Source: Bacteroidia bacterium
GTDB lineage: Bacteria; Bacteroidota; Bacteroidia; UBA4408
Assembly (NCBI GenBank): GCA_020845635.1
Contig: JADLFI010000038.1
Coordinates: 1 to 34,596, forward strand
DNA: 34,596 bases
Reading direction: 5' to 3'
Under the pieces are notes generated by a model. The model did no database searches. It worked only from the letters and a program-made list of their open reading frames with translations, and was not told where the DNA came from. Each line of letters starts with the position of its first letter. Position 1 is the first letter of the stretch. Shown piece by piece: positions 27,506 through 34,596 of the stretch. A program made the translations under genes and the position numbers.

Positions 27506-28582
27506 CTACGATAATTTATCTAAAGGGCTTTTAACTGCATCAAGGCTTGTATCAGCAACGTGAGCGTACAGCATGGTAGTTTTTATATTATTATGTCCCA
27601 ATAATTTTTGTATTAATGTTATATCTGTTCCTAATTCAAGTAAGTGGGTAGCGTAGCTATGTCTAAGCCCATGAATCCCAATTGCTTTTCTGATTTTAGC
27701 TTTTTTCATGGCATTCTTAAAAACTGCCTGAACACTACGTATGCTATATTGCTTACCGAATTGGCCTTCAAATAAGTATTCCTTGGGGTTGTCAATTCTA
27801 TAATATTCTCTTAATTCGGGCAATAAACTTTCGGGAAGATTAACATAGCGGTCTTTTTTTCCCTTCCCTCTTCGGATAAGAACTTTCATTGCCTTGCTGT
27901 CAATATCTGATATTTTGATATTAACAATTTCGCCAACCCTCAAACCCATTCCATAACAAAGTTTCAGCATTACTCTATGTTTTATATTCTCGGTAACTTC
28001 AAACAATTTACTTACTTGTTTCATATTAAGGAATCTCGGCAAATGCATCACTTTCTTAGGTCTAGGAATATCAATAAACATTTTAGGTTGACGCAAAACT
28101 TGTTCAAAATAAAATTTAATGGCATTGATACGGCTGTGAATCTGATTTTCTGAGAGTTTCAACTCTTTATGGCAATACAAAAAATAGCTTTGCAATTTTT
28201 CGGAAGTCAATTTATCCACCGGCTTATCCTTAAGAAGGTATAGCAACTGTGCAAATTCAATAGTGTAAGTTCTAAGGGTGTTTTTGCTATATCCTTTTAA
28301 AGTTAAGGCATTAATAAACTTATTAAACTCAGTCAGATTAATAGGGTTGATTCTTTTAAACACTTCATGACTTACCACCTTTTGCTCTATACCAAACCAA
28401 TTACGATAGGTATAATTATCGCTAACATACCAACACTTTTGTGACTGACTCCATTTAGCAGGTATATGCTCTTTAAGGTGATTGATTAACTGTGTGTCTT
28501 TCACAAAATGTATCCATATTACATTTTTATCATTATGTTTACCTAAGGAATAGGAATAATTATGGACTTTAAAAGCATTCAT
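27506..28582 (-). CDS. Tyrosine recombinase/integrase (XerC/D-like) with extra N-terminal module
   Basis: 358 residues. The catalytic domain has R215 (GMGLRVGEI), a beta-hairpin lysine in RRGKGKKDRY, HGLRH with H304 and R307, H330 (LLGH) and nucleophile Y339 (TTMLYAHV), so all the strand-exchange residues are intact. The core SAM-like DNA-binding domain spans about 80-165. The N-terminal 70 residues are an added module with AKWSQSQKCWYV at 42-53. The protein has no IntI-type insertion, so it is not an integron integrase. It lies next to tRNA-Asp, points toward it, and is the likely mobiliser of the following island. A single-copy chromosomal role cannot be ruled out. Confidence 0.9.
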   Translation of the reverse strand: MNAFKVHNYSYSLGKHNDKNVIWIHFVKDTQLINHLKEHIPAKWSQSQKCWYVSDNYTYRNWFGIEQKVVSHEVFKRINPINLTEFNKFINALTLKGYSKNTLRTYTIEFAQLLYLLKDKPVDKLTSEKLQSYFLYCHKELKLSENQIHSRINAIKFYFEQVLRQPKMFIDIPRPKKVMHLPRFLNMKQVSKLFEVTENIKHRVMLKLCYGMGLRVGEIVNIKISDIDSKAMKVLIRRGKGKKDRYVNLPESLLPELREYYRIDNPKEYLFEGQFGKQYSIRSVQAVFKNAMKKAKIRKAIGIHGLRHSYATHLLELGTDITLIQKLLGHNNIKTTMLYAHVADTSLDAVKSPLDKLS

Positions 28583-28623
28583 ACTTTCATACGTATTTTA
28601 AATAATTACAAAAATAAATAAGA

Positions 28624-28631
28624 CAAAGATA
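28624..28631 (-). promoter_or_regulatory. -7 box for the integrase gene
   Basis: Reads TATCTTTG on the minus strand, matching TAnnTTTG, about 42 bases before the integrase start codon. The -33 element is unclear. Confidence 0.5.
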
Positions 28632-28845
28632 CATAAAATACGCAATTAAATTATTTATCTTGTGCATTTACTTCATTTAATATTATTACCTCATAACCAT
28701 ATTATTACAAAAATATTTAATATTACTTTTGGTTTTGAGAAGGATTTTGTATAATTGCGTGTATTTATGAGTTACAAGCAAGCCTAAAAAACCGACAACT
28801 CGACAACAAACCGACCGAAACGGAGGACGAATATGCCAACGCTTC

Positions 28846-28909
28846 GCAAAATTAAAAGAGCTGCAAGCCGACACACAAGCCAACGCTTTTGCAGCACATT
28901 TAATTTTGC
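28846..28909. repeat. Imperfect palindrome with 21-bp arms
   Basis: Arms at 28846-28866 (GCAAAATTAAAAGAGCTGCA onward) and 28889-28909 pair at 19 of 21 positions around a 22-base loop. GCCAACGCTT appears both just before the left arm and at the end of the loop (28835-28844 and 28879-28888). There is no T-run, so it is not a normal terminator. It could be a folded recombination site, a miniature element remnant or a protein-binding site. Its position between integrase and operon is suggestive only. Confidence 0.75.
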
Positions 28910-29012
28910 CCAACCGCACCCAAGCCCACCCACCACCCGACCAGTGGACACGGTAAATTTCCTACTTTACAGAGAATTGAACAGAAAAAATTAGATACTA
29001 ACGAAAAGTTGA

Positions 29013-29020
29013 TATATTTG
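29013..29020 (+). promoter_or_regulatory. -7 box for the restriction operon
   Basis: TATATTTG matches TAnnTTTG. It lies 19 bases before the ATG at 29039, which makes the ATG at 29009 (upstream of the box) unlikely as the start. No clear -33 TTTG is seen. It would drive the whole regulator-methylase-specificity-ATPase operon. Confidence 0.5.
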
Positions 29021-29038
29021 CATCAAATGCCGATTAAT

Positions 29039-29254
29039 ATGAGTAAGAAAGCAATTAACAGATTAAAAGCAGTTTTAGCGGAACAAAGCAAGACAAACAA
29101 ATGGCTTGCCGAGCAACTCGACAAAAACGAAACTACAATCTCTCGTTGGTGCACCAATGAAATACAACCATCTATGGACAATCTTGTGGCAATTGCATCA
29201 CTCTTAAAAGTTGACGTAAGAGATTTAATTAACTCAACAAAAACGACAAAGTAA
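29039..29254 (+). CDS. XRE-family helix-turn-helix regulator
   Basis: 71 residues, one HTH domain and nothing else: LKAVLAEQSKTNKWLAEQLD, then NETTISRWCTNEIQPS as the recognition helix and DNLVAIASLLKVDVRDLI. This is the size and type of controller (C) proteins that time expression of restriction-modification genes. I chose ATG 29039 because an upstream ATG (29009) lies before the probable -7 box; 29027 is also possible. It is two bases ahead of the methylase-nuclease gene, so it probably regulates its own operon. Confidence 0.85.
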   Translation: MSKKAINRLKAVLAEQSKTNKWLAEQLDKNETTISRWCTNEIQPSMDNLVAIASLLKVDVRDLINSTKTTK

Positions 29255-29256
29255 TT

Positions 29257-31527
29257 ATGCAAGTAGAAATCAAGAACAATAAAATAAAAGTGCCTTTAAA
29301 AGGTAAAGACGAATGGTTAGTTCTTAAACCAGAAGAACAAGTTCGCCAAGAATATATTTGCAGACTTGTAAATAATTATGGCTTTGCCTTGGAGCAAATG
29401 GCTCAAGAAATCCAAGTGAGCAATTCGCAACGTGGACAAGGAAGAGCAATGGCAGACATTGTAATTTGGAAAAACGTAAAAGACAAAAGAGAAAACAACA
29501 GTCCAATAATTGTTGTAGAATGTAAAGCTGAACATATTACGGTTCGTGAAGAGGATTATTTTCAAGGGTACAATTACGCATCTTGGGCTGGTGCCGATTT
29601 TTTTGTTACAACCAACTTAAAGGAAACAAGAATTTTCAAAGTAGTAAAAGGAAAGATTCCGAAAAAACTTGAGGAAGTTGTAAATATTCCTGATGCCAAA
29701 ATCATCAATGACGAGAAAAAAATAACAGAGTTATTAAAGCAAACAAAAGCATTTACAAGAGATGAGTTTTCTAAACTACTTTTCAAATGCCACAATATTA
29801 TTCGCAACAATGACAAACTTTCGCCAGAAGCATCATTTGACGAAATAAGTAAAATTCTTTTCATCAAAATTCGTTACGAAAGAAGCAACTCAGAAAATCA
29901 AATTTTTTCAAAAGAGCAGTTTGAAAAATTGAAAAAAGCATACGATGAAACTAAATCAAAAAGTAGCCCTGATTTTTATCAACAGCTATTTGAAAGAACA
30001 AAAGAGGATTTCAAAGACGATGACCTTTTTGAACCTAACGAAATAATAAGAATAAGAGAAAACAGTTTTGAAGCTATTGTAGAAGAATTAGAAATTTACA
30101 ATCTTTCAACAACTTCTGATGATGTAAAGGGAATTGCATTTGAACAGTTTCTAGGTAAAACCTTTAGAGGAGAGTTAGGACAATTCTTTACACCTAGAAC
30201 TGTTGTTGACTTTATAGTTGAAATATTAGACCCACAAGAAAGTGAAATTATTTGCGACCCTTGCTGTGGTTCAGGTGGTTTTCTTATTAAAGCATTTGAA
30301 TTTGTAAGGGCAAAAATTGAAAATGAAATTCATTTAGCTAAAGAAAAAATCAAAAAGGATTATTATAATGAAGCCTACGAAAAACTAACAGACAAGAAAA
30401 AAGCGGTTGTAGATGAAACAGTAACCGAACTTTTTGCTAAACTCAATGCAGAATTGGATATTAACAACCCTAAAAGCCGAATCAGAGAATTGAGTTATGA
30501 CTGTATTTTTGGAACAGATGCTAATCCTCGAATGAGTCGTACAGCAAAAATGAATCTGATTATGCACGGTGATGGACACGGTGGCGTACATCACAATGAC
30601 GGACTTTTGAATGTAAATGGCATTTTTGAAAACCGCTTTGATATTATTCTTACAAATCCTCCATTTGGAAGTAGAGTTGAAAAATCTTTAAAAATTACAG
30701 AAGCAGACAAGTACACAGACGAAGAACGTATTAAAAAATACAAAAAAAGATATGGACCTGCTTATGATGATGCTTTAAAACAAGTAAACGACAATATTGG
30801 TAAATCATTACTTGATTTGTACCATACTGGAACAATGAGTACACTAACAGAGGTGTTATTTATAGAACGCTGCTTGAACTTATTAAAACCAGGCGGACGA
30901 ATGGGAATAGTTTTACCTGAAGGCGTTTTGAATAATACAAACCTTCAAAAAATAAGAGAATTTGTAGAAAGTAAAGCGAAAATTATACTTATCACTTCTA
31001 TTCCACAAGATGTATTTATTGCAAGTGGTGCAACAGTAAAACCAAGTTTACTTTTCTTCAAAAAATTTACAGAAGAGGAAGAAAAGCAATGGAAAACCAT
31101 TGCTACAAAAGCAGAAAAAGAAATAACAAAAAAGTACGAACCACAAACAAAGGCAATTACTTTACAACTAGAACTAAAGGGGAAAGAAGCACCAAGTACA
31201 GAAGATAAAAAGAAATTGAGAGCCGAGTTAAAGCAAATTGAAGACATCATTATTAGTGAAATTAGAATACAACTAAAAAAAGAATTCAATTATCAAATAC
31301 CAATTGCAGAAGTTGAGAAAGCAGGAATTAGCACAACTGGTTCTCAAATAGAAAATGAACTTGTTCCTTTGGCAAAAGAATTTAAAAAATATAGAGAAGA
31401 CAACAAACTTTGGGCAACTTATGTAAAGGAAATAAACTATCAAATAACAGATGAAGAAATTGGTAGAGTTAGAATTGTAGATGGTGTGGTTTCTGAACCC
31501 GAAGTTTTTTATGGCAAAAACAAATAA
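29257..31527 (+). CDS. Fused HsdR-N-type nuclease and N6-adenine DNA methyltransferase
   Basis: 756 residues. Residues 1 to about 160 form a HSDR_N-type PD-(D/E)XK nuclease: D67 in ADIVIW and E88-C-K90 in IIVVECKAEH, followed by YFQGYNYA, all apparently intact. The N-6 methylase part follows. GELGQFFTPRTVVDFIVEIL precedes motif I (DPCCGSGGF at 334-342), and motif IV is NPPF at 467-470. The helical region before motif I resembles HsdM N-terminal domains. Joining cutting and methylating parts in one chain, with a separate S subunit, resembles BcgI-type enzymes. No helicase/translocase motifs are present. The gene starts two bases after the regulator and has AGA-rich arginine codons. Confidence 0.88.
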   Translation: MQVEIKNNKIKVPLKGKDEWLVLKPEEQVRQEYICRLVNNYGFALEQMAQEIQVSNSQRGQGRAMADIVIWKNVKDKRENNSPIIVVECKAEHITVREEDYFQGYNYASWAGADFFVTTNLKETRIFKVVKGKIPKKLEEVVNIPDAKIINDEKKITELLKQTKAFTRDEFSKLLFKCHNIIRNNDKLSPEASFDEISKILFIKIRYERSNSENQIFSKEQFEKLKKAYDETKSKSSPDFYQQLFERTKEDFKDDDLFEPNEIIRIRENSFEAIVEELEIYNLSTTSDDVKGIAFEQFLGKTFRGELGQFFTPRTVVDFIVEILDPQESEIICDPCCGSGGFLIKAFEFVRAKIENEIHLAKEKIKKDYYNEAYEKLTDKKKAVVDETVTELFAKLNAELDINNPKSRIRELSYDCIFGTDANPRMSRTAKMNLIMHGDGHGGVHHNDGLLNVNGIFENRFDIILTNPPFGSRVEKSLKITEADKYTDEERIKKYKKRYGPAYDDALKQVNDNIGKSLLDLYHTGTMSTLTEVLFIERCLNLLKPGGRMGIVLPEGVLNNTNLQKIREFVESKAKIILITSIPQDVFIASGATVKPSLLFFKKFTEEEEKQWKTIATKAEKEITKKYEPQTKAITLQLELKGKEAPSTEDKKKLRAELKQIEDIIISEIRIQLKKEFNYQIPIAEVEKAGISTTGSQIENELVPLAKEFKKYREDNKLWATYVKEINYQITDEEIGRVRIVDGVVSEPEVFYGKNK

Positions 31528-31530
31528 TCA

Positions 31531-32868
31531 ATGCGAGTAACAACTGAAACATTTTTAAAGTTTATTCCCTATTTGCAATTTGATTTGTGGGACACAAAAC
31601 GCTATACATCAAAATCTATTACGTCAATTTATGAGGTGGTTGATTTAGGGAATTGCATAAAAGAAGAAAATAAAAAATATAAACTTTTTGAAGAAGAAGA
31701 AAAAGAGTTTGGAATTTTAGGAGTTAATAATAAAACAGGAATATTTGATGCTTATTTGCAGAAAGGAAAAGACATAAATCAAGCATATAAAAAAATGGAA
31801 GTAGGTTGGTTAGCCTATAATCCATATCGTATCAATGTAGGTTCAATTGGTGTTAGGCTAACGGAACATAAAAACGAATATATAAGCCCAGCGTATGTTG
31901 TCTTTAGTTGTAAAAACAACATTTTACCCGAGTATTTATTTCTACTATTCAAAACAAATACATTCAATAAAGTTATAAATGAAAGTACAACTGGTTCTGT
32001 TAGGCAAAACCTAACGATTGATATACTTAAAAAACTAAAAATTCCACTCCCTTCAATAAAAGAACAAGAGGCTTTAGTTAGAGTTTACCACAAAAAGACA
32101 AAAGAAGCAGAAAGCCTTTCATTACAAGCAAATGATTTAGAAAGTGAAATTGAAAAGTATTTTTTAGAACAGTTAGGGTTAAAGCCTTTCAGTATAAAAG
32201 AAAAAATATTAACCCTTCAAACAACAGATTATGTTTCATTAGACCGTTGGGATTTCTTTTCAACGGATACAAGAATTGCTATTGAATTGAGAAAATCAAA
32301 ATTTGAATTATCATCAATTGGTAAATCATTTCAATTTGCGAAACGCAGTTTTAATAAAGCACAATACAAAAAGGAAACCTTTAAATACATCGAAATTGGA
32401 GCAATAGACCCAACAAAAGGAATTCTTGAAGCAAAAGAAATAGAGGTAAAAAAAGCACCTAGCAGAGCAACACAAATTGTAAAAGAAGGCGATTTAATTA
32501 TTGGAACCACAAGACCTTATTTGAAGAAATTTGCAATAGTTACAAACGAATACGACAGTGATATTTGTTCGTCAGGTTTTAGTATAATTGGTCAATCCGC
32601 AAATTATCATCTTCCATTTTTACATCAATTTCTAAAATGCACTTATGGAATTGAACAATTGAAAAACAGAATGACTGGTGGTCTTTATCCAGCTATTACC
32701 GAACCCGAATTGAAAGAAATAAAAATACCTTTCCCAAAAGTTGAAACCCAAAAGGAAATAATGACATTAATTGACCATAAGAAGGAAAACATTTTAAACA
32801 ACAAAGAATTAATTGTTTCGATTAAAGAAAAAGCGGAACAAGAATTTGAAAAAGCAATATTTAGTTAA
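31531..32868 (+). CDS. Type I-like specificity subunit (HsdS) with two target-recognition domains
   Basis: 445 residues with two TRD-plus-coiled-coil repeats. The first half ends in GSVRQNLTIDILKKLKIPLP with SIKEQEALVRVYHKK, then a helix (SLSLQANDLESEIEKYF). The second half ends in GGLYPAITEPELKEIKIPFP, then KVETQKEIMTLIDHKK and a second long helix. Two TRDs mean a bipartite recognition sequence. It starts three bases after the fused methylase-nuclease, which it should guide. The recognition sequence cannot be predicted. Confidence 0.9.
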   Translation: MRVTTETFLKFIPYLQFDLWDTKRYTSKSITSIYEVVDLGNCIKEENKKYKLFEEEEKEFGILGVNNKTGIFDAYLQKGKDINQAYKKMEVGWLAYNPYRINVGSIGVRLTEHKNEYISPAYVVFSCKNNILPEYLFLLFKTNTFNKVINESTTGSVRQNLTIDILKKLKIPLPSIKEQEALVRVYHKKTKEAESLSLQANDLESEIEKYFLEQLGLKPFSIKEKILTLQTTDYVSLDRWDFFSTDTRIAIELRKSKFELSSIGKSFQFAKRSFNKAQYKKETFKYIEIGAIDPTKGILEAKEIEVKKAPSRATQIVKEGDLIIGTTRPYLKKFAIVTNEYDSDICSSGFSIIGQSANYHLPFLHQFLKCTYGIEQLKNRMTGGLYPAITEPELKEIKIPFPKVETQKEIMTLIDHKKENILNNKELIVSIKEKAEQEFEKAIFS

Positions 32869-32871
32869 GTT

Positions 32872-34596
32872 ATGAAAATTAAAAAACTGAAAATAAAGAA
32901 TTACAAAAATTTAGATGCAGACTTAGTTCATAACTCTGATTTAATTGCCTTTATCGGGAATAATGGAAGTGGTAAAAGTAATTTGCTTGAAGCAATAAGC
33001 CATATTTTTCGAAGCCTTTATGTATCAAAATACAAAGTAAATTTTGACTATTTAATTGAGTATTTAACTTCTAAGAACAATACTGTACAAATAGAAAAAA
33101 CTGGTAAAGACTTAAAGTATACTTTAGATGGAAATAGTAAATCATCGTCAGAAATTTCAAGCTACTTGCCACAAAAAGTTGTAGGGATTTATAGCGGAGA
33201 AGAAACTAGATTGTTTGATGATTGTTACGGTCCATTCTATTTAGAATTTGTAACTAACATAAACAAAGCACAAAATCAAGGTACTGTTTATTCTGAATTA
33301 CCTAAAATGCTTTTCCTTAATAAATTTTATTGGAACATTTCTTTGTTATGCCTTTTAATTTCAGATTCACAGGATAATAAAAAGTTTGTAGAACAGGTTT
33401 TAAAAATAAAAGACCTCCAAAAAATTAAAATTAAAATTGACTTTATTAAACGTAATTATTCCAATTACAACGACAATCAAGCTCTTACAATAGTTCGTGA
33501 TATTGATGCAAAATCTGAATACACTTTAGCTGAATTTACAAAGTTACTCAACGACAAATATTACACACCCTACAATGTTTTTAAATATTTGTATTTGGCT
33601 TATACGCCAAAGGATGCGAAAATAATCGATGATATAATAATCGAGTTTTCAGATGGTCTTACAGTTTCAGATTTAAGTGAAGGAGAAAAAAAATTACTGC
33701 TAATAAAAGGAGCTTTAGAATTTGCAGGTCAAGAAGATAGCATTTTTATATTGGATGAACCAGATTCTCACATCCACATCAACAACAAAGAACAGATAAT
33801 AAATAGTTTCAAAGATTACTTACACAATCGCCAAATAATTATCACTACTCACTCTCCTGTACTTACACAATGTGTAAAGGACGAGAATGTTTATATGCTT
33901 AATAGTGGTAAAATTGAAGACAGAAATAGACAAGAAATAATTCAAGAAGTTGCTGGTGAATTTTGGAACAAACATCAACAAAATAGTTTTCTCTCATCTA
34001 AAAAACCAATTCATTTATTTGTCGAGGGTATTCACGACAAAAAACATATTTCTAATGCTTACAGAATTTTAGAACCCGAATACAAAGATTTACAATTTGA
34101 TATTTTTTCATTAGGTGGAGAAGGCAAAATTCATCCATTTTTAAATGGATTATACGAAGCTAATTTGAAAGATGACAAGTTACATATTGCTATTTACGAC
34201 AATGACAATGCAGGTGAACAAGCATATACTAAATCAGGATATTTGCCATTACAACCACCTACTGAATTTAGAAAACTAAAAGAAGATAAAATAAAGCATA
34301 ATAATTTTTTCGCTTTCAAACTTCCAAAGCCAGATAATCATAATGCTGAATGTACCATAGAAAATATGTTTGATTCAACAATGTATGAACAAGCCTATAA
34401 AGAAGCATTTGAAGGACGAATTGGCAAATTTGAAGGCTTTTCAATTGACAAAATCAACGAAGAAATATTAAAGGATTCGAAAAACATTTTATCAAATAAG
34501 ACTGAAAACTTAACGGACAAAGAGGATTTTAAAAATTTTAGAAAACTATTTGATTTAATAAAGGAAATCAAAAAATATAGTGATGATAACAAAGTA
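32872..34596 (+). CDS. OLD-like ATPase-TOPRIM protein, partial (cut by window end)
   Basis: 575 codons with no stop before the window ends. The N-terminal ABC-type ATPase domain has Walker A GNNGSGKS at 29-36, signature LSEGEKK starting at 268, Walker B IFILDEPDSH at 291-300 and the H-loop THSP at 326-329. A TOPRIM-like domain follows: FVEGIHDKKH with E385 and IYDNDNAGEQ with D443 and D445. This order is that of OLD-family nucleases, as in the GajA subunit of Gabija. The start is ATG 32872, three bases after hsdS, so it belongs to the same operon. A role in phage defence is inferred from context. RloA-type or PtuA-type ATPases are alternatives, but they lack or differ in TOPRIM. Confidence 0.85.
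   Translation, partial: MKIKKLKIKNYKNLDADLVHNSDLIAFIGNNGSGKSNLLEAISHIFRSLYVSKYKVNFDYLIEYLTSKNNTVQIEKTGKDLKYTLDGNSKSSSEISSYLPQKVVGIYSGEETRLFDDCYGPFYLEFVTNINKAQNQGTVYSELPKMLFLNKFYWNISLLCLLISDSQDNKKFVEQVLKIKDLQKIKIKIDFIKRNYSNYNDNQALTIVRDIDAKSEYTLAEFTKLLNDKYYTPYNVFKYLYLAYTPKDAKIIDDIIIEFSDGLTVSDLSEGEKKLLLIKGALEFAGQEDSIFILDEPDSHIHINNKEQIINSFKDYLHNRQIIITTHSPVLTQCVKDENVYMLNSGKIEDRNRQEIIQEVAGEFWNKHQQNSFLSSKKPIHLFVEGIHDKKHISNAYRILEPEYKDLQFDIFSLGGEGKIHPFLNGLYEANLKDDKLHIAIYDNDNAGEQAYTKSGYLPLQPPTEFRKLKEDKIKHNNFFAFKLPKPDNHNAECTIENMFDSTMYEQAYKEAFEGRIGKFEGFSIDKINEEILKDSKNILSNKTENLTDKEDFKNFRKLFDLIKEIKKYSDDNKV

Larger units (their letters stand above)
28583..29038. other. Non-coding stretch between the integrase and the restriction operon
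   Basis: 456 bases without a convincing gene. The left 150 bases are very AT-rich and include the integrase promoter. From about 28760 the plus strand becomes rich in C and A and poor in G and T (for example CGACAACAAACCGACCGAAA), and then holds the palindrome at 28846-28909. The short frames on either strand look spurious: their composition follows the skewed bases, and no family is recognisable. Confidence 0.6.

Noticed and set aside
27506-28582. Integron integrase with a cassette array
   Set aside because: The recombinase lacks the IntI-specific insertion near the catalytic motifs, and no series of attC-like sites with small cassettes follows.
28686-28919. A 77-codon minus-strand frame in the gap between integrase and operon
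   Set aside because: It spans the palindrome and the C/A-skewed segment, has no recognisable domain, and its composition simply reflects the skew.
28834-28995. A plus-strand frame of about 53 codons (MPTLRKIKRAASRH onward) over the palindrome
   Set aside because: Short, built from the palindrome and the C/A-rich strand, with no start signals or similarity that I recognise.
27202-29038. CRISPR array in the non-coding stretches
   Set aside because: The repeats present are two or three imperfect copies at uneven quality; there is no regular repeat-spacer series and no cas gene.
29257-34596. BREX or DISARM system
   Set aside because: No PglZ, BrxC-like, Lon-like or DISARM helicase genes are seen. 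The methylase-plus-S layout fits a Type I/IIB-like enzyme better.

Overview
The window is AT-rich DNA from a member of the Bacteroidota. The evidence is the repeated -7 promoter box TAnnTTTG ahead of many genes (one copy, at the tRNA gene, has a correctly spaced -33 TTTG), no obvious Shine-Dalgarno sequences, and family-specific proteins: a DksA-like protein without its zinc cysteines, a short ATP synthase epsilon subunit, an enlarged LspA, an MbnP/di-heme peroxidase pair and a lipoprotein-rich envelope set. The genus cannot be told from the sequence alone.

Layout. Bases 1-122 are the 3' end of an IS1595/ISXO2-type transposase. Bases 207-27201 look like ordinary chromosome. In order they hold dnaG and lnt; atpD-atpC; feoA-feoB on the minus strand; a TrmH-type RNA methyltransferase; ileS with a lysine/alanine-repeat DksA-like gene; lspA; a minus-strand run of a C-terminal processing protease, tatD and ansA; a minus-strand outer-membrane protein and nadK; an MbnP-like lipoprotein with a di-heme peroxidase; an OmpA/TPR lipoprotein; a small secreted protein; thyA; trxA; a DUF58 protein; and a tRNA-Asp(GTC).

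Bases 27202-34596 look like an accessory island that begins directly after the tRNA. It has a minus-strand tyrosine recombinase with an unusual N-terminal module, a non-coding stretch with a 21-bp-arm imperfect palindrome, and then a tightly packed plus-strand operon. The operon encodes a small XRE-type regulator, a protein joining an HsdR-N-type PD-(D/E)XK nuclease domain to an N6-adenine methyltransferase, a two-TRD specificity subunit, and an ABC-ATPase/TOPRIM protein of the OLD type that runs off the window. Arginine codon use changes from mostly CGN in the chromosomal genes to mostly AGA in the island, which fits horizontal acquisition.

The island operon is the best candidate for an unusual system. 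It resembles a BcgI-like arrangement (cutting and methylation in one chain, specificity in another) with an OLD-like nuclease added, and no separate HsdR translocase is seen before the window ends. The other points worth following are the histone-H1-like/DksA fusion built on 48-bp DNA repeats, and the MbnP/MbnH-like pair, which suggests a peroxidase-modified copper protein outside methanobactin producers.
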